From a virus, in IMG/VR virus record IMGVR_UViG_3300048929_000198, positions 1 to 29,016 of that record: DNA of 29,016 bases. One strand, given 5' to 3'. Both the position numbers and the translations under genes were made by a program. Shown here piece by piece: positions 18,101 through 22,243 of the stretch. The notes under the pieces are model-generated. The model saw only the letters and a program-made list of their open reading frames with translations, did not search any database and was not told the DNA's origin. How positions within the stretch are numbered: position 1 is the stretch's first letter; the number at the start of each line of letters is the position of its first letter.

Positions 18101-20403
18101 TCGACAACGTCCGCAAGGCACAGCAGATCGCTGAGAAAAACGCCGAGGATCGTTACAAGCTCACGATGCAGAAGATCAAGGACGCTGGACTGACCGGCAT
18201 TGATCGCAAGAACGCCGAGGAAGATGCCACCAGCGCCTACAAGGCGGAGACGACGAAATCCCGATGGGCAGCGAAAGCCCGCCTGACCCGGATGCGCATT
18301 GCGTTCGAATCGAGCCGGGTGCAGCCTCCATATTTTCCTCTTGGCCGTTTCGGTCGGTATTTCGCGACCGTGCGGGACATCGATGGAAGGGTGCTGAGCT
18401 TCTCAAAGCACGAGACCGTCGCTGAACGCGATCGGATGGCGCGCGAGCTACGAGCTGAATATCCGGCCGGAAAAGTCGAAGTCGGTGTGATGGAAGCCAG
18501 CGGCGACATGCGCAAGGCTATGGATCCGCGCATCGTCGCAGAAATCGAGGAGATTTTGGGCGGCGCGAACATTGGCGGCGACGTCATGGATCAGATATGG
18601 CAGCGATACCTCGAGTCGATGCCAGACCTGTCTACCCGCAAGCGCTTCATCCACCGTAAGGGCACTGCGGGTTACAGCAAGGATGCACTGCGCGTCTTCT
18701 CCTCGCACATGTTCCACGCCGCCCACCAGATGGCACGCCTGAAATACGGCCTCGAGCTGCAGGAGCTGGTCAACAACACGGTTGACCAGGCGAAGGAGAG
18801 CGACGATCAGACCCGCGCCATGACGTTGGCGAATGAGCTTTCCAGCCGCCACAAGTGGGTGATGAACCCGACTGGCAGCAAGGTCGCTCAGACGATGACG
18901 AGCACCGCCTTCGTGTGGTACCTCGCTGCATCCCCCGGTGCCGCTCTGGTCAACATGACGCAAACTGTCATGCTTGGTCTGCCTATTCTGGCTGCCAAAT
19001 TCGGAGGCTTTAAGCAGGCAGCAGTAGCGCTCAGTAAAGCTTCCGCCGATTCTGTAGCTGGCAAGGGCAGTGTGGTGAGCGATCGCCTCGCACCGGACGA
19101 GCGGCGAGCGATGGACGCGTTCTACGAATCCGGGCTGATCGACAGAACACAAAGCCATGATCTCGCAGGGGTGGGCGAAACGGGTGTCGAGTACACGCCT
19201 CTCCGAGCAAAGGTGATGGAGAAGATTTCATGGGCTTTCCACCGCGCCGAGGTTTGGAACCGTGAGGTAACTGCACTCGCGGCCTACCGCATGGCTCGCG
19301 CTGAAGGTCAGAATATGTCTGACGCGATCGACACCGCTCACGATCTGACGTGGAAGACGCACTTCGACTATTCCAACAGCTCGAGGCCCGCCGTTCTGCA
19401 GAACGACTTCGCAAAGGTCGCTCTCGTTTTCCGTCAGCACAACATCAACATGCTTTACCGGGTGGCGCGCGACATCCACCAGTCGGTTAAGGGCGAAACT
19501 CCACAGGCCCGGCGCGAAGCCCGGTACCAGCTCGCCGGCGTCATGGGCATGATGGCAGCTATGGCCGGCGTGACGGGAACCATGGGCTTCAGCGTTGCTA
19601 TGATGATTGCGGGCGCGATCTTCGGCGATGATGACGACCCGATGGCGTTTGAAGATCAGTTCAAGGCCGATGTCGTCGATATCCTCGGCCCGCAGCTGGG
19701 GGGCGTTCTTCTCAACGGTGTGCCGGGGCATTATCTGGGCATCGACCTGTCATCCCGCATTGGCATGCCGGATCTGTGGTTCCGGTCGCCGACGAGGGAG
19801 CTGCAAGGCAAGGACGAATACCAGTATTGGCTATCGCAGAGCCTCGGCGCGACGGTCAGCCTGGGCGAGCAGCTCTACACCGGCTTCAAGGTCATGACGG
19901 ATGATGGAGACGTGGCGCGCGGCATAGAGATGATGGCGCCGAAGGCGGTTCGCGACCTGATGAAAGCCTATCGCTACTCGCAGGACGGCGTTGCGACGAT
20001 CGGTAAGGATCAGATCCTCGGTGCCGACCAGATCGACGCGACAGATATTGTCGCGCAGGCGATGGGCTTCACCCCCGCCAAGATTGCAGAGACGTGGGAG
20101 CGAAACAGCGCACTGAAGAACGCAGAGACCCGCGTCAAGCGCACCCGTCAAGCGTTGATCAACAGATGGGCGATGGCGACGATGGCGGGCGACAAGGAAG
20201 CTGCGGCAGAGGTGCTGGAGAGCATCAAGCGGTTCAATTCTCTCCCCGTTCACGCTGGTTTCCCGATCAAGGGCGAAACCCTCAAGCGCTCGATCCAGAC
20301 ACGTGCCACCAACGCGGCGAAGAGAGAAGATGGGGTTCTGATCGGCAACAAGGCGCTGGGAGCGTCGCTGAGAGAGCGGTTGGCCGATCCGGTCTATCGA
20401 TAA
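6169..20403 (+). CDS. Giant polyvalent PLxRFG protein: SleB-M15-InPase-methylase-SNF2-JAB fusion (4744 aa)
   Basis: The ATG at 6169 has AGGAG at 6157-6161 (7-nt spacing); an in-frame GTG at 6142 is less likely. Domains in order, by residue: SleB-like hydrolase 51-174; M15-like Zn peptidase 242-372; Ala-rich coiled coil about 430-480; Ala/Gly-rich hydrophobic region 601-811; two SH3-like repeats 872-916 and 977-1022; InPase 1288-1421; a conserved helical block 1631-1714; disordered linker 1 about 1735-1843; N6-adenine methylase 1852-2140; SNF2 helicase 2640-3290; coiled coil 3310-3360; JAB/RadC-like 3530-3690; disordered linker 2 about 3755-3830; PLxRFG region 3835-4744. This matches the polyvalent proteins described from phages and conjugative elements, thought to travel with the DNA into the new host and carry entry and anti-restriction functions. 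Here it is probably an ejected virion protein. The TAA (20401-20403) is followed by a terminator-like hairpin. Catalytic motifs of all enzyme domains look intact. Two other genes lie in its +1 frame inside the linkers. Confidence 0.92.
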   Translation: MPIVIGLGEDAEWKDPLNLFGGEAPGLAPSTGNVDRQKPDQNMRVSMPEGMSERDWNDTVNTVIAEAAGEGDEGMAGVAHVIQNRSKVRGQSIGDVVRDPDQFTGYSKPGPKAQEAMRDPQMRARAENILRSVMAGEGDDPTGGADHYHADYVSPYWAKSMVETKRIGNHLYYNSKAGNKPTSSETAFVSENDGLGLLGPKGQFGDMLKGEQKSDVPNPSGKGLARLVREPEEKENSGGGKLNFVHPGQEKIAPQFAAILTDTSKAMGRDITINSGYRSPTHRVEAAKPGGPGEHSDGTASDISMKGMSEGERAKLVRELYSRGARRFITYKNSPDMLHVDMKDQTGKGTPWFMFDKSARNMPNAPAWFKEVAANPGEASASREAIASSQGDGGAAAGTAIVMDENYKAGDAFGLFSGTTNPLEAEAKATAQARTDAAAAEAQRIEQERVASETAANNRTVDARIADGKGRYVAVNESELPDWQKQWDQKNRSSGIVGDIVRRFGMGAGSTSQSINNLNRLIVSKLPGGDRINEALDGIDRWWTGKTQNEQTQESIDRMSGSLSPEGEAAREKKWWDEENKTLGPAWKDPRSYIGTIAESAPATIATMAPSGLLARGSFMAARAAGATAEAAAATAAKTATIAGGISEGLLGGADAALSVKQRIAELPREQLVASEAVKQLVQGGLSEDDAIKALSEDAQVQAMLTAGVITGAFGGMGDRALAKIIAEGVEGGIARRIGVGAAKGMVGEGIFEEAPQSAGQTIAENAAVARVKHDQDLTEGLGESVASGVAAGGAMGGGMGAVGGVARPAASNTGPSPEVGQAAPEPTAPVEPDDRGPLRRAADHGQQRQADRGAAANAGVPIDGRPGVKSTVRVEAEGVTPFMGTVEGYEGDEAVVVDSGSGEVYQVPLANLSEIAPPVADYQYPEKSQDGMPEHSADPALQPLPPMSAELTSEMPPRSEDIPATEKRPTRPQAGQRVIVNDPAAGRFSARIERYENGGTEAVVVDDEGKPYQVPLESMKVNGLTPAQVEQQDLERDPPIEREIGDAGPNSRKIGDKTVVLPDEKHAALYDLAREQIIAKKLGGTSQIDMDSVLPQERKRLANEFRIKVSDLATLADDYRYRAERAAKQAKSKLPVNMHAVNDRLLKQRQSALAKEAGEAPTPTADDGATWWDVDLTAQDRKGILEKAGVKRSERLTWAGMTPGIRKKLTDVRDAQRAASEDVETLSGQSDVSAKMQAIADEIGQDDGAVYPDHAEAMQADAAANMAATSPTNDGSEPTEAQKEAGNYKVGRLKLGGLDVSIENPAGSTRKGVSSSGKAWAVEMKSHYGYIRGTVGRDKDHIDVFVRPGTDALDDSSPIFVVDQKDPARGRFDEHKVMAGFDNEAQARAAYLENYTADWKGLGDITQTTLGDFKTWLKSGKTSDPFAPKWFASQEKAEGYVAKNKMGETHEVVQRGKRFEVLERARTTPAVRSGKGTELDPNAHPWSDVWGSDADAVSDALSRITSTNGGDTPISDAVKADVGNKELLQLIEKRWGEGGAGGNRYMIETRKGPIVTITLEKDEGNQRIVLRGKELADAIRKEFAVSLEDMKREAAAREEKVEAPQQPKQEAPAQQEQAKLKPKPAVSENKLFTEDAAAKARELLRKKLSGNTLNSGIDPELLQAGITLAGYHIEKGARTFAAYASAMLADLGEGARPYLRSWYMGVKYDPRASAFDGMSSAAEVEAADVNTFTGETNEPEQLDRDGAPALEGVSAEPVPGAESGRDAGRSTGDSSGADVSGSRPAGEERVPGGRGVADGEGELSPVAAGRQPGNRKPDADVAGSDERSEKRAKDGRDQVARTAAVPAQQRPSDYVITDADGLGEGGQKAKFRANVAAIELVKQLDEQKRPATRDEQAVLAKWVGWGGLRAAFPREDGSVAKGWEKEAAELKSLLTKEEYSAAESSTRNAHYTSPEIVDAAWSIAQRLGFKGGQVLEPSVGAGNFLGLMPGEVRGTSHVTGVELDRITGSIAKNLYPSANIQAPIGFEKLTVPNSYFDLAIGNPPFGSEKLYDKERTHLNTLSIHNFFFAKAIETLRPGGILAMVVTNRFLDGQSAAARNLIQSKADFIGAIRLPNDAFLKNAGTEVTTDIVILQRREAGAAPKGSDWLEVVDYRARNGNVVPLNKYFVENPDMMLGEFGGYGSMYGPNEPALIARGGQNTAAELAKAVEKLPQDIMGDTVPVRVTETVTVPETVGDVQVGTMFSAPDGSIHLRTPDHIGQPTSKAVDFANETAKERVAGMVRVRDAFAKLRRAQISDTASDQQIENLRKRLNTFYDAFVNKHGPINSDANKRLFRDDPTWPQISALEQSFDKGLRAALAKKTGEKPRAPTATKAAIFTRRTQQPYRRPTNASSAKDALATILNDYGRVNLEAMSDLYGKSQEAIVEELGSLIFKTPAGAYETADQYLSGNVKQKLAEAERAAEQDPEYRRNVNALRDVIPADIEAIDIDVKPGAPWLPANHVEDFIAHIAQAAVKPRAYYSVANAKWDLTVSQVTPAAQTLWGTDRAGVGTVLSAVMNGQTITISDRTSDGKSIVDQAATDAANEKVERVKAEWRKWLWQDDKRRDDLARLYNDTFNTDVIQQFDGSHLTLPGKVGDDIIELRPSQKNFIWRTLQSGTALADHTVGAGKTFAAIASVMEKRRTGQARKPMMVVPNHLVGQWAADFVRLYPGAKVLAATKQDFEKERRKRLFARIATGDWDAVIVAHSSFGRIGVDPNYEAKFIQQQMDDLEASLAEVRRETGQKSRNVAQLTKWRDNLKAKMERLLDSGRKDDGLTFDELGVDALYVDEAHEFKNLAYSTSMQRVAGLGNMAGSSKAADLYMKSRFILEKTGGNNLVFLTGTPLSNTMAEMYTVQRYLDEKALRAMGVAHFDAWARVFGEVVTDWELSPSGQYKLNSRFSKFVNVPELMQRYRSFADVITNDDIKAQLAAQGKKFPLPKVKGGKPTNIVVERSPDQAAYIGVGQADDAGNLVFPNGSLVWRAENLPKKAEKGKDNMLKVMSDARKAALDMRLIDPSYPDHPKSKIHRAANEMTRIYKASKEDRGTQLVFIDLSTPKKERVKEQIRIRDLMERAAQGDEAAMETLDNMSPDEFLSLDSTFSVYDDLKQKLVARGISESEIAFIHDANTEAQKEELFGKVRSGRVRFLFGSTAKMGAGTNVQNRLVALHHLDAPWRPSDLEQRDGRGIRQGNELYAADPEGFEIEILRYATKNTLDARQWQTIEAKARFIQQVRKGDMKTREIEDIAGEAANAAEMKAAASGNPLILEEMDTRRKLRQLEGQSIEHDREQHRVKGKIKSLEDEADRLQRGLSKVEADADLARKVPEEFAGTVGGQTFEKRKDFGAAIVAAMRKELIDKEGVREIGEYAGFKVGIDPLGFGRAFNVTLEGAREYTVPVDDASDVDAAGLAQRIMNTVKRLANQPAIDKERISEAKAQVPALQKQIGAWEGAQELADTAARHRRILDALKPQPKSAKTSVKVEAGDVDAPIANKRPDPVVIAIANDLQTVGIPAAPNSTAIFQWAKDTIARFGKSGHEYLMAVDDDGSVVEFGTAKKKAATGINNKLYGALLNPDRRLVVFHNHPSNSPLSVADISMMGMPGLHSVWAFGANGMQMRAVLTPEAEAVMRAAADPNQTVKAWRDTLSSALEQVDAFLRPLVTSGVIDVEAGNAAYTNTAAILAQKAGLIDISSNTNYDTSAIEGLNAKLDKLAVALKEQISDGTAGSTDKGISRRPARDVRHVAEVEGLARIGEPMAGTRSGPAGLSETGAPDYQRKERRSDKQPGRVEGVTQSRIVEELRGKLTDLQPALLKTIPLNYFSELARSNMTAVGDYLRVKRLMDAFRGKKHAEADSVAQDWLKYTRLGFAGKDKAKAQELADLMHDATLAGVDPAATDDETKALSGDDHLRKRFMALPPKGRELYVKVRDAYREQSQELDEILLDNVRKAQQIAEKNAEDRYKLTMQKIKDAGLTGIDRKNAEEDATSAYKAETTKSRWAAKARLTRMRIAFESSRVQPPYFPLGRFGRYFATVRDIDGRVLSFSKHETVAERDRMARELRAEYPAGKVEVGVMEASGDMRKAMDPRIVAEIEEILGGANIGGDVMDQIWQRYLESMPDLSTRKRFIHRKGTAGYSKDALRVFSSHMFHAAHQMARLKYGLELQELVNNTVDQAKESDDQTRAMTLANELSSRHKWVMNPTGSKVAQTMTSTAFVWYLAASPGAALVNMTQTVMLGLPILAAKFGGFKQAAVALSKASADSVAGKGSVVSDRLAPDERRAMDAFYESGLIDRTQSHDLAGVGETGVEYTPLRAKVMEKISWAFHRAEVWNREVTALAAYRMARAEGQNMSDAIDTAHDLTWKTHFDYSNSSRPAVLQNDFAKVALVFRQHNINMLYRVARDIHQSVKGETPQARREARYQLAGVMGMMAAMAGVTGTMGFSVAMMIAGAIFGDDDDPMAFEDQFKADVVDILGPQLGGVLLNGVPGHYLGIDLSSRIGMPDLWFRSPTRELQGKDEYQYWLSQSLGATVSLGEQLYTGFKVMTDDGDVARGIEMMAPKAVRDLMKAYRYSQDGVATIGKDQILGADQIDATDIVAQAMGFTPAKIAETWERNSALKNAETRVKRTRQALINRWAMATMAGDKEAAAEVLESIKRFNSLPVHAGFPIKGETLKRSIQTRATNAAKREDGVLIGNKALGASLRERLADPVYR
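6319..6690 (+). other. Domain: SleB-like cell-wall hydrolase (giant protein residues 51-174)
   Basis: The pattern AEAAGEGDEGMAGVAHVIQN (65-84) followed by R85, then a V-V..P.QF segment, DPTGGADHYH and a final NHLYYN, is the Hydrolase_2/SleB layout (E-A.GE...G..AVA.vi.NR; QF; DPT.GA..Y). E66 or E70 would be the catalytic acid. SleB-type enzymes are lytic transglycosylases. In a virion protein this would help DNA cross the peptidoglycan, or it could serve lysis. Confidence 0.85.
6892..7284 (+). other. Domain: M15-like D,D-peptidase (residues 242-372)
   Basis: SGYRSPTHR, then GEHSDGTASDIS, then MLHVDMK match the Peptidase_M15_3 pattern. H295, D302 and H339 would be the zinc ligands and are all present. 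Members cut peptide bonds in peptidoglycan stems. The domain follows the SleB-like domain after a 70-residue linker, giving glycan-strand and peptide-cutting activities on one chain. Confidence 0.8.
7969..8601 (+). other. Ala/Gly-rich hydrophobic region of the giant protein (residues 601-811)
   Basis: About 200 residues are dominated by Ala, Gly, Ile and Met, with helices such as AGATAEAAAATAAKTATIAG and a terminal GGAMGGGMGAVGGVA stretch. In between is EGIFEEAPQSAGQTIAEN, a motif seen in large phage ejection proteins. The composition suits insertion into or passage through a membrane. Function is inferred. Confidence 0.5.
8782..8916 (+). other. SH3-like repeat A (residues 872-916)
   Basis: TVRVEAEG, F.GTVEGYEGDEAVVVD and YQVPLANL form a small beta-barrel-like unit. 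It is paralogous to the unit at residues 977-1022, with which it shares the AVVVD..G..YQVPL core. Such units usually bind nucleic acid or protein; here the role is unknown. Confidence 0.6.
9097..9234 (+). other. SH3-like repeat B (residues 977-1022)
   Basis: QRVIVNDPAAG.F.ARIERYENG precedes the same EAVVVDDEGKPYQVPLESM core as in repeat A, about 105 residues downstream of it. This is an internal duplication separated by a Pro/Glu-rich linker. Confidence 0.6.
10030..10431 (+). other. Domain: polyvalent-protein inorganic-pyrophosphatase-like (InPase, residues 1288-1421)
   Basis: The block starts NYKVGRL..GL.VSIENPAGS.R, continues HYGYIRGTVGRDKDHIDVFV, then FVVDQKD....FDEHKVMAGF and ends FKTWLKSG. 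D1339-x-D1341-x-x-D1344 reproduces the D-x-D-x-x-D metal-binding signature of class I inorganic pyrophosphatases. This fits the InPase family described within phage polyvalent proteins. It would hydrolyse pyrophosphate or a related phosphoanhydride; the true substrate is unknown. Confidence 0.85.
11371..11376 (+). promoter_or_regulatory. Shine-Dalgarno-like GGAGAG for the nested gene at 11381
   Basis: GGAGAG stands 4 nt (GGAG 6 nt) upstream of the ATG at 11381, well placed for internal initiation on the giant mRNA. Confidence 0.55.
11381..11689 (+). CDS. Nested gene in +1 frame inside the giant gene (102 aa)
   Basis: It lies wholly inside the giant gene, in the +1 frame, with ATG at 11381 and TAG at 11687-11689. 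The 102-aa product looks like a genuine folded helical protein. It begins MNLNNWIEMGRQHWKEF, continues with LKAAGTLDEALETAAEQTY and FQADEAWQMVRENYLLLP, and has a polar Gln/Ser/Thr tail. In this frame about 84% of third positions are G or C (86 of 102 counted by eye). In the overlapping giant frame the third positions of the same bases are only about 40% G/C and the product is a disordered Gly/Ser/Asp/Arg linker. So the nested frame carries the coding signature. I recall similar W-I-E...W.E..P...R.L small proteins beside phage polyvalent methylase genes, but cannot prove homology here. Function is unknown. The frame is open upstream to 11294, but that extension is not protein-like. Confidence 0.75.
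   Translation: MNLNNWIEMGRQHWKEFLPNRYRELKAAGTLDEALETAAEQTYLEADQLEKNGFQADEAWQMVRENYLLLPPEDSQATESQTQTSQDLMSAARSGQRTVEIR
11722..12588 (+). other. Domain: N6-adenine DNA methylase (residues 1852-2140)
   Basis: Motif I is VLEPSVGAGNF (1975-1985), which would bind AdoMet. Motif IV is NPPFG (2043-2047), the catalytic loop of N6-adenine methylases. Upstream are GEGG..AKFR and KWVGWGGLRAAF, the usual lead-in of phage and plasmid methylase-SNF2 proteins, and AHYTSPEIV precedes motif I. A likely role is protective methylation of incoming DNA (anti-restriction). Target specificity cannot be read from the sequence. Confidence 0.9.
14086..16038 (+). other. Domain: SNF2-type helicase/translocase (residues 2640-3290)
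   Basis: Walker A is VGAGKT (2666-2671), the DEAH box is VDEAH (2828-2832), motif III is LTGTPLSNT (2880-2888), and the C-terminal lobe has STAKMGAGTNVQNR and motif VI QRDGRGIRQGN (3221-3231). All motifs look intact, so the ATPase is probably active. SNF2 proteins move along duplex DNA. Coupled to the methylase, this would be an anti-restriction or DNA-remodelling engine. Confidence 0.92.
16756..17238 (+). other. Domain: JAB/RadC-like metalloprotease fold (residues 3530-3690)
   Basis: HNHPSNSPLSVADI holds the JAMM pattern: H3619, H3621, S3628 and D3631. It is preceded by KLYGALLNPDRRLVVF, as in RadC/MPN domains. The zinc-binding residues are kept, so an isopeptidase or peptidase activity is possible. 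It could process the giant chain itself or act on host proteins; neither is proven. Confidence 0.8.
17441..17650 (+). CDS. Second nested gene in +1 frame inside the giant gene (69 aa)
   Basis: ATG at 17441 and TAA at 17648-17650, in the +1 frame of the giant gene, the same phase as the first nested gene. The product begins MAQQAAPIRGFHDDPPATF and then forms Trp- and Arg-rich helices (LQKWKDWHASVSQW, YLKQARQIIREKS) before a polar tail. About 74% of third positions are G/C in this frame (51 of 69 by eye) against about 46% in the giant frame, whose product here is a disordered Gly/Arg/Ser linker. AAGGA at 17425-17429 is 11 nt upstream, longer than ideal, so initiation may be weak. Function is unknown. 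It sits just between the JAB-bearing block and the PLxRFG block, as the first nested gene sits between the InPase block and the methylase block. Confidence 0.65.
   Translation: MAQQAAPIRGFHDDPPATFDTLQKWKDWHASVSQWPARDPDRQGYLKQARQIIREKSAVQTNSQDESKA
17671..20400 (+). other. PLxRFG C-terminal region with hydrophobic segments (residues 3835-4744)
   Basis: The eponymous PPYFPLGRFGRYF lies at 4053-4065. It is preceded by long charged helices (about 3950-4040) and followed by a hydrophobic stretch at 4248-4276 (FVWYLAASPGAALVNM onwards). A stronger one lies at 4453-4486 (Met/Ala/Gly-rich), ending in an acidic GDDDDP turn. This 900-residue block is the standard C-terminus of PLxRFG phage proteins. 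A role in membrane insertion during ejection is inferred from composition. Confidence 0.8.
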
Positions 20404-20409
20404 CCGTTG

Positions 20410-20432
20410 GCGCCGTAAAAGCGGCGCTTTCT
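20410..20432 (+). terminator. Rho-independent terminator-like hairpin after the giant gene
   Basis: GCGCCG (20410-20415), loop TAAAAG and CGGCGC (20422-20427) form a perfect 6-bp G/C stem 6 nt after the giant stop, followed by TTTCT. The T run is short, so termination may be partial and allow read-through into the next gene. Confidence 0.5.
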
Positions 20433-20469
20433 CCCCACAACAAGAGCCGTGTTTTGTGATGAGGCGGTT

Positions 20470-20916
20470 ATGGATGAACGGCTAGATAAGCTGCAGGTCA
20501 ACTTGGAAATCTCGATGAAGGTTGTCCCTTCGCCGTTCTTGAGAGCTTTTGCCGGTACCGGACCAAAAAGACGGCGAGAGCTTATCGGCGCTCTAGAAAT
20601 CGGCCAGCGGTTGGCGAAGCCTGTCAGATACATGCACCGTGTTTACGAAGACGGGCGTGAAGTCGACGAGGCCGATCTGGCGGACTTTCTATACCACCAC
20701 CTCCAGGCTGTTCCGGATGAGCAGGCAAAGCGCGTCACGGACAAGAATGATGATATCCGCTCATCCGCGTTTAAGGAAATTGCAACGGCGCTGGTGAAAG
20801 CGATTTCTGCGAACTGGACGATCAAATACGAGCCAAAAACACTCGATCTGCCAGGGCAGGGGGTAAAATGGGACAGTGCAAATTCTCAGGGTGGCTTAGA
20901 ACGGGCTAAGGGTTAA
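20470..20916 (+). CDS. Hypothetical small phage protein (148 aa)
   Basis: The ATG at 20470 is preferred over a GTG at 20449 because GAGG at 20461-20464 stands 5 nt upstream and MDERLDKLQVNL is a natural helical start. The 148-aa protein is soluble and charged. It has an N-terminal strand region, a basic GPKRRRELIGALEIG segment, an acidic VYEDGREVDEADLADFLYHH segment and a helical middle, then a short C-terminal strand (WTIKYEPKTL) and a polar tail. No family is recognised. Placed right after the giant gene and its hairpin, it may be expressed by read-through. Its final 11 nt overlap the 3' end of the opposite gene. It carries one CGGTACCG copy at 20553-20560. Confidence 0.65.
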   Translation: MDERLDKLQVNLEISMKVVPSPFLRAFAGTGPKRRRELIGALEIGQRLAKPVRYMHRVYEDGREVDEADLADFLYHHLQAVPDEQAKRVTDKNDDIRSSAFKEIATALVKAISANWTIKYEPKTLDLPGQGVKWDSANSQGGLERAKG

Positions 20917-22243
20917 GGCCGATCGCCGTCTGACGGCTGCGAAGCTGCTCTTGCACAGCTTTCGGCCACTGCCATTCGGGAATGCCTGCATCGCTGAGCG
21001 CCGCGCCTATCCTTTCAGCAGGCACACCTTGTTCAAGTGCGGCGTTGGCCTGCGCCAGCGCTTGTTCCGGGCTTGGCGAGGTTGCCGCCTGGGCGTCACC
21101 GCTGGCTGCAGCCTTTGCTTTCATGTCTTCAAAGCGTCGGGTCACGTCTTCTTGAGCGCGTGGAGACACCCCTCCTATGGTCCGCGTTTTGGGCTGAGAA
21201 GTTGCTTCATCGTCTTTCTCCCGACGATCATTTGTTTTTGCGGGGGCCGCTTTCCCTTGAGCCTTCTGAACAGGTTTCCCGGTCGCCGTATCGACAAGCA
21301 CCTTCCGCTCTGTTTGAGGTTTAGCACCAACGCCAGCTAGGCCGACCTGACCGTCCCCACGTTGCAGTGAGACCTCTTGGTCGATCAGCTTTTCCTTCTC
21401 CTCTGCCGACATGTCGTCGAACTTCTTGTCGGTACCGCCCAGCCCACCGTCGAACCTTTTGCGCAATGATGTGATGGCGTCGCCGCGATGCTTGTTATCG
21501 CCAACGCCATATTGCTTATCGATTTTCTTCTTCTCTTCGTACTGGCGCAGCTCGCCGGCTTCTTTATCTGCCGCTGATCGAGCTGCTTTCTGGCTTTCCC
21601 ACGCTGCCTCGGGGTTTGCGAACCGCGCAATAACGTCGGGAATTCTTTCGTTGGGGACGTCAGAGTAATTTTCCTTACCATCCGCGCCGGTCGCATAGAT
21701 CCGCATACCGACCGCGGGGCCACCAGGCTCTCTCACGATGGGCTCATAACGGAGGCCTTTTAGCGGATTGTTGCCATACCCTTTCAGACCAGCAATTGTG
21801 ACGGTGTCATTGAGGGCGCCGGCATAATCGCCGGTTTGTGCTTTTGTAATAGCGCCGGCAAACAGGCGCGCGCCCGTTTTCGCATCCTCGGTTTCGCCCC
21901 ACTTCTGGACCCTATCTGCGTTTTCGATGTCACCATTTGCGAGATAGGTGTTTCTCATTTTGGGAAGAGCGAACTTGTTCCAGAACTGGTCGAAATCGCC
22001 TGGCTGCTGAGTACCCGCATTTACCTGTGCGTCGAACGTCGTCTTGGCATCGGCGTTGATTTTGTCGATCTCAGAGCGTTGCTCGATCACGCGGTTATAT
22101 TCGACGTCCTGCCGATCCGCCAAAACCTTTGCGCGATCGTCAGCGACCTTTTTCCGCTCCTCGTTTGCCCAGCCCTGCCGAATCTGCTGACCCTTGGCAA
22201 ACCCGTCCATGAATCCGCCCAAACCAATAGCGAAACCGCTCAT
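20906..22243 (-). CDS. Internal virion/ejection-type protein (445 aa)
   Basis: This 445-aa protein has a Gly-rich hydrophobic start (MSGFAIGLGGFMDGFAKG), then a long Arg/Asp/Lys-rich coiled coil (about 25-75). A compact middle follows (about 100-215), and then a highly charged Lys/Glu/Gln/Pro-rich disordered half with an Ala/Gln-rich C-terminus. A glycine-zipper-like start followed by coiled coil is common in podovirus internal or ejection proteins encoded next to the giant PLxRFG gene. Its ATG overlaps the stop of the S74 gene upstream (ATGA, 4 nt). No enzymatic motif is seen. It is the last gene of the minus-strand cassette and ends inside the opposite gene. Confidence 0.6.
   Translation of the reverse strand: MSGFAIGLGGFMDGFAKGQQIRQGWANEERKKVADDRAKVLADRQDVEYNRVIEQRSEIDKINADAKTTFDAQVNAGTQQPGDFDQFWNKFALPKMRNTYLANGDIENADRVQKWGETEDAKTGARLFAGAITKAQTGDYAGALNDTVTIAGLKGYGNNPLKGLRYEPIVREPGGPAVGMRIYATGADGKENYSDVPNERIPDVIARFANPEAAWESQKAARSAADKEAGELRQYEEKKKIDKQYGVGDNKHRGDAITSLRKRFDGGLGGTDKKFDDMSAEEKEKLIDQEVSLQRGDGQVGLAGVGAKPQTERKVLVDTATGKPVQKAQGKAAPAKTNDRREKDDEATSQPKTRTIGGVSPRAQEDVTRRFEDMKAKAAASGDAQAATSPSPEQALAQANAALEQGVPAERIGAALSDAGIPEWQWPKAVQEQLRSRQTAIGLNP

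Noticed and set aside
20094-20459. Plus-strand ORF of 121 codons overlapping the end of the giant gene
   Set aside because: Shadow frame; no ribosome site, Arg/Gln/Ser-rich product, and the giant frame carries the conserved C-terminus here.
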